This document shows, piece by piece, positions 37,201 through 47,559 of a stretch of 64,000 bases of DNA. Source of the stretch: Deuterostichococcus epilithicus (lineage: Eukaryota; Chlorophyta; Trebouxiophyceae; Prasiolales; Stichococcaceae); assembly GCA_033439295.1 (NCBI GenBank), contig JAVTLE010000007.1, forward strand, positions 186,001 through 250,000. The letters are read 5' to 3'. The notes under the pieces were generated by a model that saw only the letters and a program-made list of their open reading frames with translations, searched no databases and was not told where the DNA came from. Each line of letters begins with the position of its first letter. Positions within the stretch are counted from its first letter, which is position 1. The position numbers and the translations under genes were made by a program.

Positions 37201-39033
37201 ACATGTGCGCCCGGCTGCTGCCGGGTGGCAGCGACGCAGCAGCACGCCGTCAGTCCCGCTGAGCAGGGGGGCCACCGCTGCTTGAGTGATTGCTCGGCGC
37301 CTCATCAACAGTGACCCATACTTTGGTCGGGATCCACGGGCGGCAGCCAAGCCCCAGGGGCGCATCCACGGCGGTAGGCATGAGGGCGCCCAATACCACG
37401 AGCTTTCGAGCGCAGGATGAAAGGAAGCACCTGGGTCACGAGCGTCTGATCTGCGAGTTCCTGCTGCCAGGTGCTCATGTCGTACAGGCTGACGAGCGCG
37501 TCATCCTGCGCAACACAACTGCGTATTGAAACTGAACAACTGCACATGGTTCCATTCCATCTGGCGTTTGTTCCCTGCTCTGATTGTCTCACACACGCCT
37601 TTAAATGTCTCCAGCAACGAGCTGCGTGTGCAGTGTTGGTGGCTGCGCTGGCGCCTGAAGGGCGGTCGTCTGATCAATACAGTCGGCTGCAGCGACCCGC
37701 AACCTGCGACAGGAACAATGCACACGTGCAAAGGACTGTGCAAGAGCTGTGGAGGGTATCATGCGATACCCTATGCATGATCCATAGGGTTTATGGCAGG
37801 TGGCGCACCTCCTCCGCGGCCGGCTCCCGGGCCGATCTGGTTGCTCTCGGCACCAGCTGCCCGTACGCGTCCAAGTGGAGGCCTCTCGCCAAACGGTGGC
37901 CCTCGCTGAAGCTGGGCAGCAGCGGGCATCCTGCGCCAGCAGCACGGGCGGCCTCGAGCTGGTGCTGGTCGTTGCAGCGCCGCTGGCCCGCAGCGTCAAT
38001 CACCGCCGGCGTCGTGGTTCGATCGCGACTGCACCTACTTGCGGCAACGAAACAATATGCTATGGGATGCTATGGGCTATGGGATACCGCATGGGTGAAG
38101 GAGGTGTGCTTCCACCCGGAACGCACCAGAGGCCGCCAGCTCCACGATCTTGGCGGTTGGCGACGCCAGCCGGCGGGTGTCCACCGCCACAAGGCGGCGG
38201 CGGCACAGCCAGGAGGCGCCGCTGGTGCCGCAGCGGCCACGCTTCCAGACGACGCAGCCGAAGCAGCGCCGGAACTGCCGCACGCCGCTCTCACCGCTGT
38301 GCCATCCGTACATGTCCATGTGCAGCGCCCAGTACAGCTCCCTGCAACACGAGGGTGAAGCTGAGAGTCACCTTGCATCCTTGGCCTCACGGCACAGGCG
38401 GGCCGCAATGGGCTGCTGAGCAAACGAGCGCAAGACATCAACTCAATAGCATTTTCTTCCGGTCTTGACGTTCATCCGCAAACTCGATTTGACACCTTCG
38501 AAGTCAGGTATGACCTCGCGCCGAGATCCTGTGGCACCACCAGCAGCGCCTCCTCGGCATGCACGCAGTCACAGGATGGCAGCAGTCAAATCGCACCTGT
38601 GGGAGAAGCCGCACCGGGCAACCGCCTCCAGAGCCGCATCAGACCTGTCAGCCAGCAGCGCGGCGGCCGCCGCCAGGCAGCCCCAGTCCAAGTGTTGCGC
38701 CTGCAGGCCCTTGCGCGTCGCTACCGCCAGCGCCAGTTGCAAGGTGCACACCGCATCCTCGAGGTTCAGGTGTGTAGCCTGGAATGCATGGGCAAAGCAC
38801 GCTGGCAGGAGCGCTTGGCAGCGGCCAGGTGGCTGCAGCTGCTGTGCCTTCTGTAGCTGAACGGCTACCCCACGACACATGCGCCTGGTGATACCTCAGA
38901 GCAGCAGCGATATGTAAAGTCAGCATGCACGCGCCTGCGCCCCCAGCAAGTGGTGCCGCACGATACTTGCGTCCGCATCCAGCAGCTGCGGCAGCACGAC
39001 GTTGTGCAGGATCTGCGCACAGGCAAAGCTCAT
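34225..39033 (-). CDS. Unrecognised minus-strand gene or genes, multi-exon
   Basis: Several protein-like exons lie on the minus strand, but I recognise no family. From the 5' end: an ATG at 39033 opens MSFACAQILHNVVLPQLLDA (to about 38938); about 38595-38770 has NLEDAVCTLQLALAVATRKG and ALEAVARCGFSHR; about 38095-38340 has YWALHMDMYGWHSGE and VRQFRRCFGCVVWKRG; about 37800-37990 follows; about 37430-37530 has ADQTLVTQVLPFI; about 36850-37070 has ACMLLDSCDGLPSAEKWEEV; about 35970-36140 has RLYACHFIHPQPRWRFHAGS; 34910-35539 is acidic, Ala/Gln/Pro-rich and probably disordered; and 34225-34560 ends LRRLFRQLCCCGRPVAIEE and a stop. The Cys-rich tail could be lipid-modified. Whether this is one gene or two cannot be decided here. 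Confidence 0.4.
34600..34712 (-). repeat. Decayed copy of the last exon of the unrecognised gene
   Basis: Read on the minus strand it gives GSPGHSARSSRTAGGGGSG, against GSHGDLAWSSRAAAASGGGG in the exon at about 34445-34545. The copy lies upstream in transcript order, as in CHLI and TOP3. Low-complexity composition lowers certainty, but the match extends through non-repetitive bases on both sides. Confidence 0.6.
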
Positions 39034-41927
39034 GGGACCACCTTCAAGATGTTGAGGCGTGTTGTGCCATGCTGTCTCCCAAATTCAGGTGGTTGCACAC
39101 TGCCGATCAGTTGTTGAACCAACACCTGCTTAAGTTGTAAAGATAATCTTGCAAGAACGGTAATGCACTTGGTTCTGTACTGATTTGTTGGGTGATCGCT
39201 TCGTTCATGCGTACAAGTGGAGAAGGGTGCGTACTGGTGACATACGCTCGGTGCAGTCGTTGGGGCCCATGCAAGCCTTTCGCGGGCTGGCTTCTCTTAC
39301 TCAGCATCGATTCGTGCTCATGCGAGCACCCTGTGAGTAACATCTTGGCTTGTCACTCGCTGCCGCGGGTTGTAAGCGCGCACACGATTTGGGCGAGCAT
39401 GCGCAATACCTGCTCTATACTTACTAATCTCTAATCTCTAATCTCGTAGTGTAGCAGAACTAACGATGCGTCAGATCTTGTTAAAATCTAGGAAAAGCGA
39501 ATCTAGGAAAATGCCAAGGAAGCCTTCTACTACACGCATGGTTAGCTTTCTAGAAGCTTTCTAGAAACATTACGCTCGCTTGTCTGCGTTTAAGCGGTTG
39601 TTTACTCTGTACAGTCAGCCTCTAGTGTGAAAGCCGTGTGAAAGCAGATTTCAGATTCCGCCTCTATCTTGGAAGTTGCCGCCAATTGTTTTTAGTGTAT
39701 ATCGCTATGTAAATATCTGTTGTTCAGAACTCCGGATGACGGTCTTCCCCTCCCTCTCCTCTGTTGCAGCAGGGAATCAACATATCCCCACACGGAAGGC
39801 GGAGCTGTTATCCACTTGGCAGCAAACCAAAGTTTGCTGATGTTGTTTACTATGAAACAGGCACCTGCTGCTGGCTCTGGACACTGCAAAACTGCAATCG
39901 ACGCTGCAAATGCCTGCTTTGTTTTCCCAATGTATGTTGCCGTGAGCAAGAGGTGAACTGCAAAAGGAACCTGAAGAGAGGTACGTATGAGACATCACAA
40001 GAATCTTGCACGTTGCGTGTACGTATGTACGTAGTACCTTGTATGCATTCACACTTCTTGCCCGTTGCACGTTGCCTGTTGTCAAACACCTGTAAACATC
40101 CGCTAGACTACAAGGAGTACTGTAGTAGAACAGCCTTCCTTGGCCTTTTCCTACATTCGCATGTTGTCTATACGAACGCTCATTAGCTGTACACTTCCTT
40201 TGCCTTGACATAACGTTCTTACAGCATGGGTTGTACGATCAGGCATGGTATCCTGACCTACTGAACCTATATAGCACTTCGCAACTTGCAGACCTGGCAC
40301 CTCTATCTGTAAATCCTTCGAGCATACAATCATACAGCGAAGTCGAGACTCTTAGCACATAAACACCCGTTCTATTATAAGTACACATTGGTGGCTGCTC
40401 TGATGATTGGCAGCGCTTGTACACACAACATGACGACAGAGTGGAAACTTTTATCATCAAGTTTATATGACAAGACGGTTCTTCAACTTTATTTCATGCC
40501 TCAAACCTAATCAGCCTGAGTTTTGCTGAAAAATTGTAATCTCATCTCCATCTCCCCCTTTTCGTTCCCCTTGCCCACGCAGGCAAACCATAGGAAACAC
40601 TACAAAAGAAACAGCCAACTTCATCATATTTCCTTGCGTCTGGAAACTGCACTGTCTCATGCTCGGGAAGAGACGGCAAAACAGATTTGCTCTAAGATAA
40701 CCACACCTAATGCGTCTCCATCAATTGAGTGCGAGACAGATAATACGACGTAGGAATTTGCACCCGACGGCGCGAAAAGTGTAGTGTAGTTGAGTGTAGT
40801 GTAGTGTGATGTAAAAGATTTAAACATAGTATAGTATACGTAGTATAGTGTAGTATAGTAGAGTATAGTACAGTATAGCTGACAGTCTACTTCTATGTAA
40901 GAAAGTTCCGAGTCTCCTTATTGCGCGGTAGTTGCTGGTAACGCAAACGTTCTTTGCAGGAGATGATGCAGGTTGAATCGTTCGCAATTGCAGTGTTGTG
41001 ACCCAGGCGCCGGCCCAGGGTCAGCGCGGCTGGGGACGCTGACCGATGGTACCCCGCGGCGCTTGCGAGGACGTCTTCACAGGCATATACCACTACGTAT
41101 GTATACGACATTCAGGAGTCCATCTTGCTGTTGCCGCTGCCGGCACATCGAGGAACAGATCTGCCTGCCGCTGATAGATGTTCTGCAATTCCCTCCCTGA
41201 TTTGCGGATGTCAGATTTCATCGGTGAACAATGAGGAGGTCACACATATATACACATGCATGTCTTTGTCTGATAGGCAAATTGCATATCTGCAGTGGCA
41301 AGCAGATGATCAGAAAAGGTGCGAAAGGGACATTACGATTAGGCTTAGTGATTTGCGCATAACATGCGCTATGAAGATATTTGCAACATGCCACAGCATG
41401 CGTAGCACGGCACCCACCCAGTAGCCAAGGGCGGCAGCGTGGTTGGCCGGCTCTCCCTCCTGATCCACTCCAGCTCTTGCATTCCGCCGTCAAATCTGTT
41501 CGAGCAGGTCCACATGTATACGCATGTGGAAGGTGTGGCCAGCACTCGCCTTGGCAGGTAGGCACGGCAGCAGGGTGCCAGACATATTCGAGACTCCCAC
41601 AGTTGGAGACCTGCCGCCGCTGCAGGCGGAGCTGCTGTAGCGGGTGATAGTGGCTGTGCCATTACACGGCAACAACTACTTTTGTCATCTTCCTGTTCTG
41701 AACATCACTTCGCATTGTGCGCATAAGCAAGTCCAGGACATATTGCAGCGGACATGCGCCGCACGCGGTAACAGGATGTCCCTGCTGATTTTCCTTATTT
41801 GCATGTGACGGTATGAGAGGTGGAAGATGCGGAGGATGAAAGCGAGTGCGACTTGAACCCCATTTATAACCTGGCCGCGCATTGCGACCATCCAGACCAT
41901 CGCTGACTATCAACTGTGAAAGCTGTG
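39034..41927. other. Gene-poor, AT-richer region with simple repeats
   Basis: No ORF here has recognisable content. It contains three copies of taatctc at 39425-39446 and the pentamer-like microsatellite at 40779-40880. A minus-strand fragment at 41400-41500 (FDGGMQELEWIRRESRP) looks faintly protein-like but has no support around it. Confidence 0.45.
40779..40880. repeat. GTAGT/GTATA microsatellite
   Basis: Repeats of gtgtagt at 40779-40808 grade into agtat and gtatagt units at 40827-40880, interrupted by a short A/T-rich spacer. Confidence 0.85.
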
Positions 41928-42241
41928 ACCTGCAGTTTCAAGAGGGATTGCTGTGCGCCATCAAGACATGCACGGCATGAAACGCATCAAAGCCCTTGCA
42001 CCTTGACTACGTGTATGTCCAGCAAGAGTATGCTCGCTTGTGCGTTGGTTGTATGTAGCTGTGTAGCTAGACCCTGCCGGATCTAGCCGGAGCCTGCAGC
42101 CACCGCAGCAACAAGACCAGCCGTTTGATATGCTGTCATGACCACGTCGGCGAGGGCGACAGTGGCTTTCCGCCGGTGGCATATACGCACTGCTCGGGCG
42201 CTGCCAGCTGCGGCTGTTGTTGTGTGCAGAGTCAGCCGGCA

Positions 42242-42485
42242 TGCATGTATGCAGCCGCTTCTGGAACCCAGCAAGCTCAGCAGGGTGGAGACGATGCTGC
42301 TGGGACCTCTGGATCAGCGCCAGCCCGTCAGCTTCATTGTGGGTGCGTTGCGGTCGCTGCGCGTCCTCAGGGTGAACGAATTGCTTAGTCCCCCCAGTAG
42401 GCGCACGGAGGTGGCGCTGCCGGCGTCACTCGCAGCGGTGTCGGGCATGTTGCAGCGTCTGGACGTCTCGATGATGACATGTTAG
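42242..42485 (+). pseudogene. Leucine-rich-repeat-like remnant, copy A
   Basis: The frame reads LRSLRVLRVNELLSPP and LPASLAAVSGMLQRLDVSMM, with spacing of leucines like LRR units, and then stops at 42485. The duplicate at 57735-57970 is broken by small indels. No complete LRR gene surrounds either copy, so both look like leftovers of a larger gene. Confidence 0.4.
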
Positions 42486-42991
42486 GCGCTGCTGCTGCGA
42501 CTGACATTCCTCACGTGCGCGACTGGTCGTGCGAGAATATGCTATCGGCTACCGCTACATAATTGCTGCTTCTGCTACGCAAAACAGCGCGGCGTGAAAT
42601 TCTGACAGGCGGACTGCACAGCGGCGGACAGATGATTATCAGGGTGGTGTGGGGTCTGTTTGGCAGAGCGCGTTCCTTTGGGATCGGCATGAGTGTGCAG
42701 GCATGCCCAAAGCGCACAGCATGCTGGCCGCCCTTCAGTGAAAGCCTCCCTTCGACGGTTCCGAGATCCTGACTGCTCACATTCGGGGTCACATGAATGT
42801 CAAACTGTACATCTGACACTTCGTCTTCTGCACCATCCGGTTGCATCGTGCTGATACTCTATTCTTTTGGCTGCATTATTTCAGGCTGCTCATAAAACCT
42901 TTTGCACTGCAAAACAAACTCTCATTCTTTCAAGGGATCTACAGCCCTCGTCCCGGAGGTGACCTGAAAGCATCGGTCCTGCTGGCCTGAA

Positions 42992-45129
42992 ATGATCCGC
43001 TCCGTATTCCTAACGCTTGCAGTAGGTTTCGCTGCTGCAAGCTGCGCCGTGGGGGCTGCAGCTGCCGCTAAGCCCACTGATCAAGCACTTCAGCCTCAAG
43101 TGGAAGGTGAGTCTGCGTGCATTGCTGCAATATACTGCTGCTGACACCCCCGCTTTGGTGCAGGCTGTCTGCGCTCCCGACCCTCAACTCAGCATCAGCA
43201 TTGGAAATTGTAGACGACTACATACAGACGGGATCAGCATGCTCCCTGCAGGATCCCTGCAGGGCAGCCGACATCTGCTGGCGCACAGGTGCCAATACTT
43301 CAATGTCTTGGCCAAGGCACATCGCCACGCATGTCGGAGCCCAACGCCGTTCAGTGCATTGCAATCGTACGATTCGAAACTCATAGCACTCTAGCCCATG
43401 CTGACCCCTTTAATGAACTTTCAGACCCACAGTCAAGCCAACGAAAGCGCCGACTACCGCTCCTACCGCAGCGCCCACTCTGCGTCCTACCTTTGCACCA
43501 ACCAATGACCCAGGTGAGCAACATTTGGGTAAGCAGATGTCAAGAAGCGAGGACCTTCAAGACAAGACTCCTGCAAATGGCTGCTAGAGACAACCATTCT
43601 TGCCGATTTTCGCTGCAAGTCGCTGCCAGTAGAAAGAGGGTGCATCGGTCGGGCGGATGGTCACTCTGCACTTGCCATCTGCAAACGTCTGCTGAAACCG
43701 CCGCTGTGTTCGGTTGTGCAAATGAGACACCAAGAATCGTCTCAACCATGTATACACACATATCATCTCTGACGAGTGCCGGTGCGCCTACTTCCTATGC
43801 ACGTCTTAGTATCGTTTTCCTTAGATCTGACTGGGACACCCTAATGTTCCGTCGCAGACACCTGCGGCACCGGCCCGGGAGGTCAGCTTACGCTGACGTT
43901 CAACGACGCTACCACCACAGCCTTCCCACCAGCCATGCCGGCAGGGTATGGCTACCCCACCCTGCAGTGGAGCGGCGCATACTTGGCGTCAACCGCTGAT
44001 GGCGGCAAACAGCTCGTTAACACGGTGCTGTGGGACTCTTACCCTATGCAGCTCAGCGTGAGCTGTGGCTCATTCGACCTCACCTCCTTCAAGATGTCGG
44101 CCGGTACGTTCTTCATCTTTGAAACCGCGGCATGACTAACTCCACGCCCAATTGGATGGTACGCGGCTAGAGTACGCGCCGTCACCAGCAGATGTGCTAA
44201 GATTTTGACAGTCCGGTGTCACACAGACGAGCTCTCCGGACCCACCGGCGCCGGTGCCGGCACATCCCTGGGTACTCTGCGGCACTTCGACAACATCACC
44301 CTGATCGTCACGCGCGGTGAGAGCCGCCACATCGTCGATCACATTGCTATCTTGGCGCTTTTCTAATATTTTTGGTGCTGTTCTTCATGCAAACTGGCAT
44401 ATCATATGTGGCTTTCTGGAGAGCCGGGACTTGGTCCTGCCCGTCTTTCGACCCCTGCTGCCCAGGCCATATGTAAAGTTTACGTGCCTCACCCAGGCGG
44501 CGTGGACACTCTTGCTGCGACCTACCCAGTGAACAATGCGACACAGCCTCAGCGGCTCTTCACACTGCCAGCTGGCGTGGGCGCTGGTATCACCGCTGCC
44601 AGATGGGCCGCAAACCCCCTCGAGGTTCCAGCGCCGCCGAACGGCGGATGGTTCAATCCCGACACCCCCAACTACATCTACTTGGTGAGGCAGCAATTGT
44701 GGACCACTCTGCTGCCGTCTGCCAGACGGCTCCAAACAGGACTGGGGATCCGCAGCCCATGTATCGGTTTAGCATGTCTGCCTACGAACTGTCAATGTGC
44801 AGGCTGCGCTGAAGGGTTGGCAGCTGTCATCCCTTGTTCTGTCCTTCTTTGGCAGCCTGGAAGAAATGTTTACCAAACGCGTCCGGCCCAAATGAGGGTA
44901 GCGTCACTGATGGTGGCTTCATGGGGTTTATTATTGACTGATACCAAGTCTCACAGTGTGTGTTGGCCGACCAGTATGTACCTCGTGAGCAACCCTTCTC
45001 TATATGTGGCGGCAGGATGACGTGACGCTGTACGTGCGGCCGACTGCGCTGCCGCCGCCGACTCCTGCGCCAACTCCTGTGCCGACGCCTGCGCCACAGT
45101 GCATGTGCCCATGCGCCTGTGGCACTTAG
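42992..45129 (+). CDS. Secreted PT-rich protein with jelly-roll-like domain, copy A
   Basis: Six exons (42992-43106, 43433-43513, 43858-44103, 44227-44316, 44497-44684, 45016-45129) join exactly in phase to 277 residues. The protein starts with a signal peptide (MIRSVFLTLAVGFAAASCA), followed by a linker of PT repeats (KPTKAPTTAPTAAPTLRPT). The main domain is rich in Gly, Thr and aromatic residues (GGQLTLTFNDA, QWSGAYLASTADGG, FDNITLIVTRG) and ends NYIYLDDVTLYVRP. Such an F/Y-x-D-D-V-T-L ending is common in beta-sandwich surface or carbohydrate-binding domains. The tail has PTPAPTPVPTPAPQ and a Cys cluster CMCPCACGT. A cell-wall or extracellular role is inferred; no named family is recognised. 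The acceptor of exon 2 must be the second CACAG, since the first breaks phase. An AATAAA lies about 155 bp after the stop. Confidence 0.8.
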
Positions 45130-47155
45130 AGCCCAGACGACGTTGAGCCGCCAAACCTCACCGCCTGCATGCAGCCAGCTGAGCGCTGCATCTGCCGGCT
45201 GCACCGTGGGCAACTGCCCAAACGGGTCCTTCGGTTGGCTGAGGAGTGGGTCGACGGCGGCTGCTCCAACGTGAAAAAGACAAGCAAATAAAATCGCAGA
45301 CTGACCAGGACGGCCATGCGACACTGCACATGGGACAGGGCTTAATTGCGCTGCTTCTTTTCAAACAGAGACACATTAGTAGAAATATAGATATAACGAA
45401 TCTGATACATCGTGCAGCATCACATTGTGCAATTGGTGAACGGAGCATTCGGGTCTTTACCCCTGTGCCTGTGAGCTCCCGTACCCATCTTATTAGCACT
45501 GCAGTACTGTCTTTGTTTCTGCTCAATCTCGAACAAAATTGCGCTCGTATGCTGGCTTAGATTAATAAAAGACACGCAGCCGCTTGGCCTTCATCAGGTC
45601 ACTTTGTATGTGTGATGATTTCTCAGACCGTGCATGCAATCATCGTGGCAGCCTTCCCTAAAGAAAACAATCCTCCAGCGCACCATGGCATCCTGTCAGT
45701 ACTCCAATTCTCAGCCCTTGACGCCCCCGCCTCGCTGGTGTGTGCATTCTGCTGCTGGCAGCCACCTTATTTCGTGATGCACCCGATGAGAATGCAAAAT
45801 GCGTCGCGTTGTTATACTGCCATGTGTGAGTTGTTTTGACGCCATCGAGAAGGTGATGAACGTTTCAGTATCTCTGCAAGGAGCACAAGTGCTGGCTCAC
45901 ACTGTGTTTCCAGAAGCCTCTGCCTCTGCATGCTGGTGCCGTCTTTCACTCTGCCGCCGTCACATAAGGCGATGCGTTTTGCTGGCGTTGGCGGCGATGA
46001 ATGCGTTAACACTCTCAGAACGCCAAAAGCACAACTACCCCTGATTTGATGTGGCTCATTAACGGAAACATTGATGGCAAGAGGCGGAATATCTGGTTGC
46101 CTTCGGGCTCCGTCTGCCGTGCTACAGCTGCCCATGCCCCCCTGAGACGTCGTTGTGTCACCATGACGTCAATGTAAATATCATCTCGCTGCGTGGCATT
46201 ATTGTACATTATTGTGGTCGCTGCATGACGCCACCGACCGTGACACGACCTGCAAGCCAATTGCAACGACAACCAGCTTTATTGCTAATTACCCCCTATT
46301 GGTGCCATGCTTTGCTGAGTCTGGGATGTAATGCCATGCAAAGCAAATTGCACCCGTGCCTAGCAGCAATGCGGGTATGCGGCACATGCTGCAGCCGCAT
46401 GTGCGTGACTCCGTGTGCATGTGCCCGAATGGACGAGCTCTGTCCGAGCACAAGGCGTGCCTGATGAATCGACAGTGGACGGCAGCCGAGCAAAAGAGTC
46501 AAAGGGGGTTGGGTGGCTTCACTCTGACGTGCAATTTCCATTGTGTTGTGCTGCTACACCCATCAGTGGACTACTAGTGCGCGGCGTGGCCGACTGTGTG
46601 CACAAGAGCGCAAGTGAGTGCAAGTAGTGCAAGGGAGCTCCTTCAAACCTCTATAGTATACGCGCCCGCCATCAATGGGCTGCAGCGGGGAAATCTGGCG
46701 ATTTCCTTGGTCGACGCACTCGCTGCCGCCTTGCGGGCGGCATGCTGGCCACAGAGCCAGGCGGCTGAGAATGTGTGTGCGGGGCAGCAATTGCGCCGCC
46801 GTCGTGACTGCCGCTGCCATGATAGACGCGTGACCATCATTCAAATTGTACACGACAATGGCGGTTTAACAAGTCTAGGCGGAATCGAATCACGTGCAAC
46901 GGCCCACGGCACGGACGGTCGTGGTTCTAAGGCTTGGTTAATATAAGGTTTACAACGTTCTTTGGCTGATTACCAGATTGTTCCCCGTCAACAAACCTTT
47001 TCCGCCTGCACCTCGATCCAGCCGAGAGACTCATCACGTGCCTCTCGCGATTGCTGTGTGTTCGGAACATAATGTTTTGTGTGCGGTCGTTCGTATGTCT
47101 CCACACATGAGACAGCGAGGCACTGAGACTTATCACATGTCGGAATGGCTGCATC
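45130..47155. other. Non-coding part of duplication copy A
   Basis: It matches the downstream part of copy B over most of its length but has no conserved open frame. Substitutions and indels between the copies do not preserve any of the short ORFs. Confidence 0.5.
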
Positions 47156-47559
47156 TGCCACTACACTGGACGTAAAATTTACAATTGTTACAGACGTACA
47201 GACGTTTTCCTCTGAGCCAAGCTGAATGACCCTGCCAACAGCGCATAACGCACACGATGTACCCACTGACGGGCTGCCGCCGGCAAGGCGGTCTTCATGT
47301 TGCATGGTGAAAAGGATGTGGCTTTTGCCTTCCATGTCATATCGTCAGCAGAACATCGCATCCTGGGTTGATGGAGCTATGACGGCTGTAGTGATTGCCT
47401 AGAGTCAATGCTGCCGATCTGAGCACAAACCACAAACAGGACCACTGCCTATTTTGAGAACTTGACGGTGGATGGGTGTCACGCCGTGAATAAGATGGTG
47501 CTCTTGTCGATCATCAGTTCCTGCGGGAACATGGACGAGTTTCAATGCACAAACATGCA
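47156..47559. other. Spacer between duplication A and TOP3
   Basis: Probably the 3' UTR of the minus-strand topoisomerase gene. No other feature is seen. Confidence 0.4.

Larger units (their letters stand above)
41928..47155 (+). repeat. Segmental duplication, copy A
   Basis: A block of about 5.2 kb matches 57226-62530 in the same orientation. Similarity begins at TGTGACCTGCAG on the left in both copies and fades after the shared stretch from CTCGATCCAGCCGAGA to the strings CACACATGAG and CAGCGAGGCA and a final GTCGGAAT on the right. It includes a leucine-rich-repeat remnant, a complete secreted-protein gene and about 2 kb of downstream DNA. Topoisomerase III lies between the copies. Confidence 0.9.

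Noticed and set aside
37766-37795. Short hairpin ACCCTATG / CATAGGGT
   Set aside because: An 8-bp stem in an intron of the unrecognised gene is too short to call a regulatory element.
39425-39446. Telomere-like heptamer run
   Set aside because: The unit is TAATCTC, not the plant and algal CCCTAAA, and there are only three copies.
43165-43270. Possible extra exon in the secreted-protein gene (TGSACSLQDPCRAADICW)
   Set aside because: It is shared by both copies but needs a phase that exon 1 cannot give. The direct join of exon 1 to the PT-linker exon is in phase in both copies.
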